Source: Trachythela sp. YZ-2020 (Eukaryota > Cnidaria > Anthozoa > Malacalcyonacea > Clavulariidae). From it: a DNA stretch of 64,000 bases. Below are positions 21,052 to 32,700 of this stretch, one piece after another; the stretch's first letter is position 1; every line of letters starts with the position of its first letter. Made by a program: the position numbers and the translations under genes. Under the pieces are notes generated by a model. It saw only the letters and a program-made list of their open reading frames with translations. It ran no database searches and was not told the origin of the DNA. The stretch spans positions 1,150,001 through 1,214,000 of the forward strand of contig JADLSH010000388.1 in assembly GCA_016169945.1 (NCBI GenBank), written 5' to 3'.

Positions 21052-22500
21052 TTAGTTCTCTTGAACTTTACAAGTCGGAATTTTCTTAAGCTGCTCCTCC
21101 AAAATATCTGTCACGACATCTCCGTTTTCAAGCAGGTAGAGTAATTTCATGCATGGATTAGAAATCCAACCAGCGTCCTCTGATCTCACACCCAAATAAG
21201 CTCTTTTGTGAACTGGACTGCTGACATCATGAAGGTCAACTGTGCCATGTGTTTGAACAACTCCACATTTGAGGCCAAGAACTTCCGCGTTCTCTAACTT
21301 AGGGATAAACGCTGTGGAACCACGATGAATACCCTCACTGAGTAAACGAAATTCATTTTCAGTAGGTCCTTCAGTTAGTAATCTGGACATCTTGTTGCTG
21401 ATTGAAACTTCACTAGACATGCTTATGTTAGTAACTGGAGCATAAGTTAGGAGTGCTGTGCCATCACCAACATTTGAGAACGTACAGAATGGTCCGATGC
21501 AGAAAAACATGGAATGAGAATCGAGCATGGAATTTGGAAGGCGTACGTGTAGAAGTGCTTTCAAGCGATTGGTACGAGATATTGAATGTTGAGGAAAGCC
21601 TGCTAAATCATTGAGCTTTTCTATTTCATACCATGTCGAATTCACCACATAATCACTATACACCGTTCTCTTTTTCTTTCCAGATATGAAATTAAGCATG
21701 AACTGATGTTCTGTATCACTGTGCAGACGTTTCACATCAACAAGTTCAGTATACTCATGTACCGATATGTTTTCATGGCTTCTGACACAGTGTGCGATAT
21801 GCTGTTCAAATTTCTTCCAGTTAAACAAATGCTCCGCAGTTTCTATACCCAAGATAACTTTACTCATATCGACGTCATTTTCATACTCTTCCCGTTCAAG
21901 TATACGGTAGAAATCTTCTGGACGGCCAAACACCATATTAGACGCGTCCTCTTTCACAATATCTGCGTACACTTGCTTCAGAGACTCGTACACAAGCAAG
22001 ATTTCGGCCGGTGGCGCAACGGAATTTTTAGTTATGAAATAACGACCGTGGCGCAAGGGGTGAGACCATGGCAAGTTTTCACCAACTCGAAACCCAGGAA
22101 ACGTTTTAACGAATCGTACTGTAGCTCGAAGCAGCATTTCAGAAGTCTGTAAGTCCATGTAGTGAAAACCAAGACCTAGACGTCCGGGTGTCTTGCTACT
22201 AGTGCCTGAGAATAATGTATTCTTCTCGAATAGAGTGACCTTCCAACCGTTTTTAGCTAATGCAAGAGCAGAACCGCAACCGGCCGCCCCTCCACCGACA
22301 ACTACCACTTCACGACGAGTTGTAATCATCGTGTTTACTTCAACAACTGAAGGCTCGGGAATAAAACTTTGGCAAACAGTGTGCGTTACCATGGCACTGC
22401 TGTTCTGTTGACAGACGCAATAGCTATTGTTCGGCGTGTGATTATATCTTCGTGAAAGGTTCGGTCGCCTCAGCTGGTTCGCTGATAATATGAGAGTCAT
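21052..22500 (-). CDS. FAD-dependent oxidoreductase (DAO-like), single exon
   Basis: A 482-residue flavoenzyme. An N-terminal Rossmann dinucleotide-binding site VVVVGGGAAGCG (about residues 62-73) is followed 18 residues later by the ribose-binding FEKN acid, then SGTSSKTPGRLGLGFHY. The C-terminal region has GVVQTHGTVDL and GVRSEDAGWISNP, which closes the FAD fold. The whole domain is uninterrupted by introns. It resembles bacterial DAO-superfamily oxidoreductases of unknown substrate more than known animal amine or amino-acid oxidases (memory of the family). The upstream frame continues to 22677, but I start at ATG 22500; the ~60 residues before the FAD site are Arg/Ser/Asn-rich without acids and could be a mitochondrial presequence. 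Met at 22329 (just before TTRREV) is an alternative start. Substrate unknown. Confidence 0.85.
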   Translation of the reverse strand: MTLILSANQLRRPNLSRRYNHTPNNSYCVCQQNSSAMVTHTVCQSFIPEPSVVEVNTMITTRREVVVVGGGAAGCGSALALAKNGWKVTLFEKNTLFSGTSSKTPGRLGLGFHYMDLQTSEMLLRATVRFVKTFPGFRVGENLPWSHPLRHGRYFITKNSVAPPAEILLVYESLKQVYADIVKEDASNMVFGRPEDFYRILEREEYENDVDMSKVILGIETAEHLFNWKKFEQHIAHCVRSHENISVHEYTELVDVKRLHSDTEHQFMLNFISGKKKRTVYSDYVVNSTWYEIEKLNDLAGFPQHSISRTNRLKALLHVRLPNSMLDSHSMFFCIGPFCTFSNVGDGTALLTYAPVTNISMSSEVSISNKMSRLLTEGPTENEFRLLSEGIHRGSTAFIPKLENAEVLGLKCGVVQTHGTVDLHDVSSPVHKRAYLGVRSEDAGWISNPCMKLLYLLENGDVVTDILEEQLKKIPTCKVQEN

Positions 22501-22824
22501 ATCAATAATATGAGAGTCACTATATAACAAACCATTGTATACAGTGATTTTAATATGAACAATTGGGAAAAGAATAAAATATAAGAACACCTCCCGCTCT
22601 GATTTCAAAACTTTAAGGAATATTTTTAATATTTTTCTATATAAAATAAAAACCGCTCGCCGCCTTGACGTTTTCAAATTTAGCCTCGCGAAGTCCGTTT
22701 AACGGGCACTTCGATTACGGGTACACTTCGATTTAAAAAAGCCTATGGAATGCATTGGAATCGGTAAATATTTATCAAAAAACAGTAAATACCTGTATGC
22801 AATTGAAAATCCACTTTTATTTGC

Positions 22825-23034
22825 GTGCAGTCTGACTGGATGCAAAATATACAAACATTTCCCGAAGAAGGTGATGAACTGTTTAGTGTTCATACTAGAG
22901 GAAAGCAATGTGCTTTTATGAGTTTATCGGCGTTGCTTTCAGCACGAAATATTCCATTGTCCGCGTGGTCTAAAACACCATTTAATTTTAGGGTTTTATT
23001 ATTAAGTCTTACTAGCTTCGCCATTCATAAATAA
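22825..23034 (+). pseudogene. RGKQC-type cysteine-peptidase relic (transposon)
   Basis: A 69-codon ORF with the signature F..HTRGKQCAFMSLSALL followed by IPLSAW. In large cnidarian and other eukaryotic mobile elements a papain-like domain begins with RG.QC..NAL/SL and W at this spacing. Only the first motif block is left, and the downstream sequence is not similar. Placed from memory of the family, so tentative. Confidence 0.4.
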
Positions 23035-23086
23035 TTTACACGAATGAAAGACGATCACATACGTTGGAAAAGATGGCAGGGATGTC

Positions 23087-23155
23087 GTCTTAATAGCTCA
23101 ATAGGTAGAGTGTCAGCGCGGTGCGTGATTTACTTTTACAGGTTTAGTTCGTACA
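23087..23155 (+). mobile_element. Degenerate tRNA-derived SINE head
   Basis: A box TAGCTCAATAGGTAGAGTG and a weak B box GGTTTAGTTC at tRNA spacing, followed by TACATACATACA. Too diverged for a tRNA gene. Confidence 0.45.
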
Positions 23156-23321
23156 AATTTTATACATACATACATAGAATTTTATTAGTTATCCCAATAT
23201 ACGGGCTTTTCATAACTAATTTACAAAAACTGTTATAAGAAAATTACTAATAATTTTAGAATTACAAGAAAGTTATATTTAAAAATTGAATAGTAAACTA
23301 GTCATAAAACGTGTTCAAAAG

Positions 23322-23771
23322 TCACATTGTGTTTAAGAAAGTTTCCAATAATTGTTTCTTTAGGCGATTTTTAAAAACTCTGTGCGACTCAACCTGTTCA
23401 AGTGAAGGGCAGAGTGAATTCCATATAACCGATGCTCTGTAAGCAAAAGACTTTTGTCCGGTGGCAGTTCTACATCTAGGAATTTGAATATCATTTGATT
23501 GTCTTGTGATTCTTCCACTTATTGATAATCTACTACAAAAATGCTGCGTTAGATAGGTAGGGGCAGTTCCTTTTAATATGCACTTGAAAGTCATAACCGC
23601 ATCGCGTAAATAAAGTTCTTTCGATACCGGAAGCCAATTTAGTTCCTTCAGACATGGGGTGACGTGATCATACTTGTGTATTCCAGTAACGATTCGTGGC
23701 TTTCGTGCAGCAAAGTTTTGTACGCACTGCGTCAAGCCAAGGGCTATAGGAATAGCAACAGAGCAAAACAT
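23322..23771 (-). pseudogene. LINE reverse-transcriptase C-terminal fragment
   Basis: A 149-codon open stretch with typical LINE ORF2 text: QNFAARKPRIVTGIHKYDH, LKELNWLPV, AVMTFKCI, and IWNSL near the end. Compared with relatives two extra residues interrupt AAR..IVTG. 5'-truncated: no catalytic RT core. Confidence 0.85.
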
Positions 23772-24119
23772 ATATAATAGTACTGTAGTTTGTTAGCGCG
23801 TGTATCAGCTTTCATGTAATGATGTAAAGGTCAAAGTGGTCGACCTTTGAGTAATAATAAATAGTAAAGACTGGATATTTGAAATCTTGAAATTTTGGGC
23901 AAATGTATAAATCTTGAAATCAAAACATTTAAACTCGGCATTGGAATCGATGCGTAACAAGCGATCAGCGATGGTTTTATTCGTTGTTATGAATATAATG
24001 CATTATCGTTGGAGCAGTTCTGTCTATAATCACTTTATATTTGAAGTTAATGCGCAATCATTAAACACAAGCCTCTTAAGACGTCAAACAGCTAAAGTCC
24101 AGCGCTATCATAGAGTTTA

Positions 24120-24235
24120 TCTAAAAGTCGAGGGTCGAGAGTCGAGAGTAAAAAGTCGAGAGTCGAGAGTAAAAAGTCTAGAGTCGAGAGTAAAAAGTCG
24201 AGAGTCGAGAGAAAAAATTCGAGAGTTGAGAGTAA
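24120..24235. repeat. Minisatellite GTCGAGAGTAAAAA
   Basis: About 6-8 units of GAGTCGAGAGT with AAAAA spacers. A foldback follows at 24327-24403 (GAGTTAAGAAAAGC...GCTTTTCTTAACTC). Confidence 0.8.
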
Positions 24236-24403
24236 CAGTTAGCCTCCTCCGCAGGCAACTGTGTGTTCAACTATACAATTACTTTATGGTTTCCATGTTT
24301 GGATGGCCTGATCCAAACACGCGGGAATGTTGCGAGAGTTAAGAAAAGCGCGCGAAATCTCGAGCCGAAGGCGAGTGATTTTGCGAGCTTTTCTTAACTC
24401 GAG

Positions 24404-26135
24404 GATGAGACAAGCTAAATATATCACGAAAGGATGAAACATCTATTTCAAAATATCAATATTTTCCATGTATTGTTCTTCCACATGGAATCCCCACATG
24501 AAACCCATGTTCACTGCGATGAGTAATTTGACACTGCCTCGCAGAGATTTGCATATTTTTGTAGTGTATAAAAGCGTTGAAAATATACATGTGCATTTGA
24601 AAAGCTATAAAACGAAAGCGTTGTTCCATCATTCTGTTCTTACTTTGCTGGATATGCGCGGAGTCACCTACATGTAAAGTACAACTCATTTCAACTCATT
24701 GCCATTCAAATATTTGTCTTAGTGCGCGCAGAACTAAGACCCAGAACTGAGACCCTGTATTAAGTCCATTGTAAAATAGGAATAAAAACATATTTATATC
24801 CTTACAGTAGCCTATTTAATAGGTCAAACCTTGCACAAATGACAAATCAGAATGATTCAGTCAGGCAATTTAGACGATCAATTGCATATCTGTGACTTTG
24901 TGTCAAGTTCACACGAGTGACAAGCGTCAAGCGGCATAGATGAAACATCACTTGATGCAAAATATGGAAATCAGCAAGAGAAAGCAAACGCGAATGGATA
25001 GAAAAACCTTTTAGACATCTCAATGTAAGACTTCCATGCTTTACAGCACTATCAGCTCAAGCAAAGTCGATAGCACATTAGCAGAATATATAGTTTATAT
25101 ATAAACAGACACTGAATCTAGCTGACATTCAATTTATTCAGAATTTATTCCCGTTAAGTCACAACCAATAACAACCAAGTATTTTGCCTAAGCATGCAAA
25201 TTCAGAAGCGGCAACCAGTAGGAATCAGCGATTTTGCTTATGTTTACGTCTCGATAATGATATTAATGAGGCTATCAGTCCGCTTTCGTCCTTAGATGAT
25301 CATAAGATGGATGCAGGTCAACTAATTGAACATACCACATTTTTGTGTAAACATAGAAGATTAGTTCTTTGTTGTATTTCCATACTGCTTCCTATGGCTT
25401 TTGTAATATTTAAAGCGCGAGTAGGAGCAACGCGAATTAGGAATGCTTTGAATAGCTTCAAACTCGACTACAAAAGATTGACTTCTATGAGATTATTTTC
25501 TATTGTCTGCAGACCACGGTTGAGTTAGCTATCAAACAATAGTAATTAGACTTCAGATGCACATCCACTTCGTTTTGTTCAACATGTAAATTTACTGCGT
25601 CGTGCATGGCATGCTTGATGTAACCAGACACTTTAGAGTGATGATGCAAGCTTTGGGGTAAAAGTTTCCGAATATTTGGAAGAAAAATTTCAACGGAGAA
25701 CGAATTCAGAAGGAGCTTTTATCATCAAGCACCAATATGAGTGGAATTTAAGAGCATAGGACTTCAATGTAATAGGTACGTGAGTAGAATATGTTTGACC
25801 TTTTAAGCTAGTCTAACATCTCAACATAGAGTTGAACCTTTATGGCATTCTGTAGTAAAGACTGTGAAATATACTGTATGGTGTTCAACAGTTCTTTTTA
25901 CTGAGAATTCAGCTAGTATAACTGTAATGTATGGTACATTGTCTTTGATGATCAACCATAGTTAACACGCCATCAGTTAAATTCACACAAGCTGCATGAA
26001 AATCTTGGTTTTTAAACTCATAATGTTTACGGCATGCATTTGGTATTGATTTTGTTCGACTATATTATTCAGTTTGACCTCGTATCTATTTTAGCTTTGG
26101 CCTAAAGTTTGGATAAAACGTTTTGGAATTACTGA
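24404..26135. other. Intergenic, one unrecognised ORF
   Basis: A 114-codon plus-strand ORF at 25184-25528 has a Lys/Arg-rich C-terminal half and one hydrophobic segment (LCCISILLPMAFVIFK) but no recognised motif or splice context. The rest is AT-rich without recognisable features. Confidence 0.35.
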
Positions 26136-26270
26136 ATTCTTGTCTTGCAACTACTTGCACGTCGGCCATGTTGGTGGTATTTCATTATCTTTCATTCAAT
26201 CATTGGCACCAACATGGCCGCCATTTGATTGTCTTTTAATTCGCAAGAGATTGGTTGCAAGTCAAGAATA
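26136..26270. mobile_element. Palindromic MITE family A, copy 2
   Basis: ATTCTTGTCTTGCAAC ... GGTTGCAAGTCAAGAAT ends with internal GGCCATGTTGGTG / CACCAACATGGCC arms. Same family as 3196-3343 and 39298-39444. Confidence 0.8.
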
Positions 26271-26281
26271 GCGTAATATTA

Positions 26282-26880
26282 TACAGTGTGTCTCAAAAAA
26301 AACTGAACCCTTTCAAATTCAAATTAACCGTATAACGTATTGTTGTAATTTGACAGCTCTAATTGCTTTGAATTAATGGTTGGGTAAGAACACAAGGTCT
26401 TGTATACTCATGGGACAAAACTGAAAGAAATAAAAATTAGAAAATTTAAAAGAAATATGTTTAAATTCAGACCTGCAGAAAGGATAAAATGGGTCAGTTG
26501 GCACTGCAGAGCAGCGCATATTTATGGTGTTACATTACAACCGTACCCAAAGTTTAGTAGCAGTGACTTTTTTCGCAAATATTTTTCGAGTGAGCAAGTG
26601 TCAAATTATTTTATCGTTGACAGGAGTCTTTTCAAATAAGTTGTAAATTTATCTGAGCATAAATTAAATGAAGAGCAAATTATTGTAAATACGTTTGCAA
26701 CACCTTGTACATATGAGCGTCAAATTATTATTAATTTCCTATGGCAATGTGTGGAAGAACTTGTGAGTTGTGTTTTAATTTACGCATATTAATTTGACGA
26801 GGGATTAGAGCTGTCAAATTACTACAATACGTTAGCTAATTTGAATTTGAAAGGGTTCAGGTTTTTTTATACACACTGTA
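26282..26880. mobile_element. Mariner-type MITE, ~599 bp, CAGTGTGT ends
   Basis: Long inverted repeats start at the terminal TACAGTGTGTCTCAAAAAAA and its complement (TTTTTATACACACTGTA), continuing through CTGAACCCTTTCAAATTCAA and AATTTGACAGCTCTAAT. TA at both ends. A 79-codon internal ORF has no transposase motif. Inserted 12 bp from MITE A copy 2. Confidence 0.85.
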
Positions 26881-27866
26881 TAATGGTACGTTCATTAGTA
26901 TTACTTACATTGAATTTCACGTTAAATAACATTTTAACTGCAGTCTGCAGTATTACAAAATCGCCATATTTCTCCTGGGATGGCTTTTAACCAGGGCGAA
27001 TTTCGCCAGGTATAAAATCCCTGCACATGATCAAATAGGCACACATTATTGGACACTTTGCTTAATAAATATTCATGGTGTTTGAAATTCTATTCAATTG
27101 ACTATGATAAGGTTGACATTATTTTAGTTAAAGCATTCTAATGCAAGATATAGTTGTGTAATCTTTAAAGCGTTTTGTTCTTAAATTTATACTTTAAAAC
27201 TAGTTTGTATAAAGACGACACTATTTGATCGGCTACTTATAGCTGAACAAACAAGCAAGCACATGTTTTTTCATGATTATTACTGTTTTTTGTGTAGTCT
27301 GCGGGCAGTCCCATGCATGACAGCCCGCAGGCTAGGTTTGTGCTTCTGCCCGTAATATTTTCAACAAATACGTTGCACTATGTATATTGTGAGTATTTTT
27401 TTGGAGAGAGGAATTTACCTAGATTAGGTTGGGGAGTTCTTAGTGTTAACGAATAACGTGCATACAAATTTTGAGGGACACCTGAGACACCGGTGCCGGT
27501 GGGAAGGCGTTAATTTGCCAATGACCGGACTACAAGTAACTGGAACCTTACCTCTATTTAGAACATTCTAGTTCAATGCAATGAATTGAAAGGGGAATAC
27601 ATCTTATAACACTATCAGTATCAGTACAAAAGCAGGTGAAAAATTGAAATCATTGCTATATGATATATATTTGCACTTGCATGTAGTAGATCTGGGCATA
27701 AATATAGAATGCTTTACTAAATATATAGATATTAATGGTATTTTTCTCAAACACAATATAAAATAGTTATATATACTTGATCGCTATTCAACTCAACGGC
27801 TACAAAGAAAGAATACTACCATCAATAAGAGTAATGAAATTAAACCGGGAAATACTTCCTGGATTT
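26881..27866. other. 3' flank of the PALB2-like gene
   Basis: No gene recognised. AT-rich DNA between the tandem MITEs and the last exon of the minus-strand gene. Confidence 0.5.
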
Positions 27867-29745
27867 TTAGAAAAGGTTCAAATAAACACAACCAGAAACT
27901 GTTCCAAAAGCAATCACGGAGTCTTCGGGATGAAGTGAAATGCAATATACATCGCCTAACACAGTGCAAAACAAATATCGTATTAGTGTATTTTAGATAT
28001 AACGCAAACAAAAATCAACGTCAAACTTGAGATTTTCAAGTTCATGAACCATCTCCGACAAAGACACTCTTTTCTATTTCTTGAATAATGTATAGATCAT
28101 CAAACGATCTCTAACTTTCTGAAACATAGAAAACTAGTCTCACCCTAGACTCAATAATCTAAACACATGTTAGATAATATCTTACCAAAGGTTTGGTCAA
28201 GAACAGTTTTTTCATCCGTTGCTATATTCCACAACAAAATCTGTCCATGCTGAAAGCTGCTTGTGACATAGGCACCAGTCTTTGAGCAATGTAGGAGTCT
28301 ATTACTACACAATTGAAATCAAACAAAATTCATGATCGAAACAAATACTTTTCAGGAGGATAATTTGATTACAAACATTATCAATCACAAAGACATGAGC
28401 TAAGTTAGAAAATCACTCATAAGCATCATGGCGGTCAACGTACCCAGGGCGATTGGCACTTTCAAAGTTGACGAGGAAATTGAGAAGGAGTGTTAAAATG
28501 TGAATTAAGAAATGAGCTCAGCCACTGGAAAGAGCATCTCAAAATTAGTACAACAGTTAGTCAAACTTTGATGACATTTGAATAAATAAGCTATGAGCAG
28601 TGAGCTTTCAAAGTTGTGAAATCTATGTTTCGGACGGCACACGTCCTACAGAAATAGTACAATACTTCTTGTTGAATTTTCCAGGTAGATTCATCCTAAA
28701 GACCCAAACCTTATTGTATAGTCTATAGACGCTACGTACACTGGCACCATACGTCCAAGATATAAAAACTTGTAAAACATACTGTATTATTCATACTTGT
28801 TCCACTTTTTATACCTACTTGGGCACGATTTCTGCAGTTGTCTAATTAGAATTTCGCTTTAGTGATAGGATTGCTTCGTGATTTACATCAATTCCAAAGC
28901 GTCTGAGGTTCTTTTACTAACCTCTTGTCTTCTATCGCATGGACCATATCTAATGCTTTCAGATGCGCTTCGCGAGATGTTTGAGGATTAATTGCGACCA
29001 AATCCACTCTATTTTCCTCCTAAAAATTAGGGAATATTTCACCCAGATCTGTTAGAATTACAATTAGTGGGGGCGGTTATTGGAGAGCGGCCTGAATATA
29101 GAGGGGGGCTTATTGATTTAGCCGAAATGCGGTACGAAATGCCGTAAACTAACGTGAACTTCGGGACAAAGTAATAAATCAGTACACACGTTTTTCTTCT
29201 TTGTGGAGGGGAGGGAGGCGGGCTTAACAGGGAGGCAGGCTTAATAAACTTCTACCCCTAAAAGGGGGAGCTTATTAGAGAAGGGGGTCATTTCGGAGGA
29301 CGGGGGCTTAATAGGGAATCTACGGCAAGAAACAAGTTAGATATCTTTGGAGAACTGACCTTGTATAAAAGCGAGAGAAATATCAATCCCTAAAACCAAT
29401 AGAAAAATAGTGAAAAAAGAATTCTGTACTTGGGAAGGGTTTACAGTACCTTTTTATACTGGGAGAAGACAATGTACATTAGGGTAGCATGTCAGTAAAA
29501 AGTGTGCTTGCAAATGTATAGGATCGTTATACTGTATCAACACAATCCTGTATATGCTGTGTGTTCTTATTATTGAGCAATATTAGTCCGACCTACTAGA
29601 GACAGAGTATCTGTCAAGAAGACCTTGGTAAAGAAAAGATACCCGTAGTTTATCTGAAATATTATAATTCGTCTGCGGATATAATCTGGGAAAACGGGCA
29701 GATTTTTCGTCAAGACGAACTATCCGCGTAGTTAGTCCACACAAG

Positions 29746-29781
<36 letters not shown>

Positions 29782-32700
29782 ATATTTATTTAAACACGGT
29801 GGTTTCAACGTACGTTCGTAGTTTGCCATGACGGATGATCTCGCTGTTTGCCATATTTCTACACAGACGAATTATTATCAAACTATATACAATTTCTTTG
29901 CCCTATTTCGTTGATGAAGATCATCAGCCTTCGGTAAATATCGCTTACCACGTCGGTTTCAGCACTCAGACATACAGGTTTGGTAAGCAAACTGAGCTGT
30001 AGAGTCATCCGACACAGTAGTTCACAGCTATTGTAATTCCTATAAATAATGCAAATACTGTATACGTAAGTTACATGCGAATAAAATACAGTACAGTGAT
30101 TATACATGCGAACATAATGCTTGAACCTGATCATAAGATATACAGATATCGAAGGAACTAGACCAAGTTCCGAAATATTGCCAAATTCCGAAATCACTTA
30201 GTTCTAAGTTCCGAAATCAATTTGTTCCGAAAATTGCAAACCAAAGATCGCGGATTCGATTTCCACCGCGGTCAAATAGCGTTATCTAATAGAATTCTAC
30301 CTGAATTCTTTTCCCCTGCAACCATAATACAATGCCATGCATGTGCTCTCTGTTCAGAAACCTGAATGAAATACTTTTAACCAACCTTGTTCGAAAAATA
30401 ATATAAAGGTATGATCATGACAATATTAGTTAGACCTTTAAAGCAATTACAAAATATCCTGGCACGAAATGTATTGTTGCCGAAAATCACTTGAATGTGA
30501 CATAGTAAATAGTGTGTCCATTTGAAAACGTTTCATTTTTGTTGTTGATTACTTCTTTTAATTGGATTGTCAATTTTCGTGAAATATTTATTAGAGTTAG
30601 TAAATATTTAACAGATTTCAAATCTCACCAAAGATAAACATCAGAGTCCACGAAGCCAAGAAGCAGACACTTGCTTCCTTGAACAAGACAAAGAGAAGAC
30701 ATCTCATTGCCAATAACGTCTGGTAAATCTTTGCAATCCTCCAGACAGCTATATGAACAAAAGTACATTCTTGCCCCGTCAGATAACCATGCCATAGACT
30801 GTATTATACAGTGATACAGTTTATACAGTTTATACATTGGAATTCCTTTTACAAAATTTTGGAAAAATATCCTAGTACGAAAACGGTAATTACGAAAATG
30901 GCAATTAGTATGGAAATTATACTTATAAATTCTATGTACTAATTGCCATTTTTACTATGGATATACTATATATGGAAATATAATTTCCAATGTTATATAT
31001 ACACGAGAAACCGTTATCTATATAATTCTCTGATTTCCAAACAAACACTAGGAATATTTTATTAAGAATTGAGTTTTTAGGAAGAATTCCCATCTAAATA
31101 GGAGGTTGTTACCACTTTTCCCTATGCTATATCACGCTAATTTCTTATTTACGAGATGAACCACACTAATTTCCCTTATATGTTTCGCGTTTAAGATTTA
31201 AGAACTCGAATGATTCGAGAGTTTCCATGTACTTTGAGTTCGGTGCCAACAAAACTTGTATGAATGATTACATGATGATTGGATTTCATATCTGAATTTA
31301 TTGTATTTATTATTAAAAATGTGGATATGACAAAATTGAATAATTGAACTACACATACAAGCATATCAGATCTATTGTCCATTTTGTCAAGACAATTTTT
31401 TCTTCGAACGCACTGGCCAAGATGATGCTAACGTTTTCAGTTGACTCTTTGTTCGGAAGTAAACACATTTCCTTGTAAGTATATACAGTCTCCCTAGAAG
31501 AATTCAAATTCAGAACAACAAAAGGTTGATGTACGGTGAGATACGATATTCGCTTCTTTTCTGGCTTCATTTGTAAGTATATTGATGTAAATAATGTTTT
31601 AATATAAATAAGCCAGTCACTCTGTAATGAAATTATAAAGTGCATTTATTTACTACCTTGTTACATTACCATATATAACGTGCATTGAATAACTGTATTT
31701 CGAAACTTGTATATATAGTGCTGAAGTAACTAATCATTCTTTATTATTTGTTTTAGTTTGTGGGAAACAAACAAGTGTATTTATTGTTGGATATGAAACT
31801 TTTACTGAAAATGAAGATTTTGGATTGCATTAGCTAATTAGAGTCACTAATACATTAACCTACCCTAAGTCTGAGAACGATACTTCTTCATATATGTCAA
31901 ATTTACAATCACCCTTATCATGAACAACATAGACTCTAAACATACAAGAAAAGAGACCAAGTACTGTAGTAAAGAAACGAATGAATGGTCACATTACATA
32001 GTGAGCTTATGTGACCCATGTATGATATTCTAGTTCACCATGGTATATAGTTCGCCATGCCCTTTCCTTTGTAAACAAAACGTGCGATAAACAACGATAA
32101 ACTGTCCAACAGGCACCTGTCCAACATCGTAAAATATCGGAAAAGCGTGTGACCCTATTAAGGACTCGTGTATGATTGCTTAATTGTGTGTTAGGGTATA
32201 ATAAGGGTACATGTTGTTCCAAACGATTCTTGCACATTATATTGATGTCCCAAAATCCTGATAACCTAGCAAATTACTTTATAATTTTATCGCAATCAAA
32301 TACTGCACCTTCCTAACGCTCTATGAAAATTCCCCCCGGTTATTAGAACAATGCATGATCCTACTGAAGCCACCTCCAGATCAATAATTTCTTCATCCTA
32401 AACAATGAAAAAAATTTTGGTAGCAACATCTCAGCACGGTTTATAATTTTCTTAGAATACTGTTACTAGGCAAAATGTACTCGGCACAGCACTTATGAAT
32501 CCATTGCTTGCTGATAGCTTTAGAAATATAAGACGAAGCAAGCTCTCAACAATATCGACATCTTGGGACTTAATATTTGTGTACAAACAAGACAAAATCT
32601 TGAAATAGATATTGTATTTGCTTGCTTTCTCTCGAGTAGTTTGTACAATAAGCTGCCGTGAGTTGTGTCTGAACTAGTGGTCTGAACAGCCAATGGTGAA

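Noticed and set aside
21706..22411. Plus-strand ORFs over the oxidoreductase
   Set aside because: Antisense shadows.
26400..26639. 79-codon ORF inside a MITE
   Set aside because: No transposase motif; element is non-coding with long inverted repeats.
31349..31645. Full 98-codon ORF as a gene
   Set aside because: Only 31355-31493 after the acceptor is exon; the rest is intron read through.
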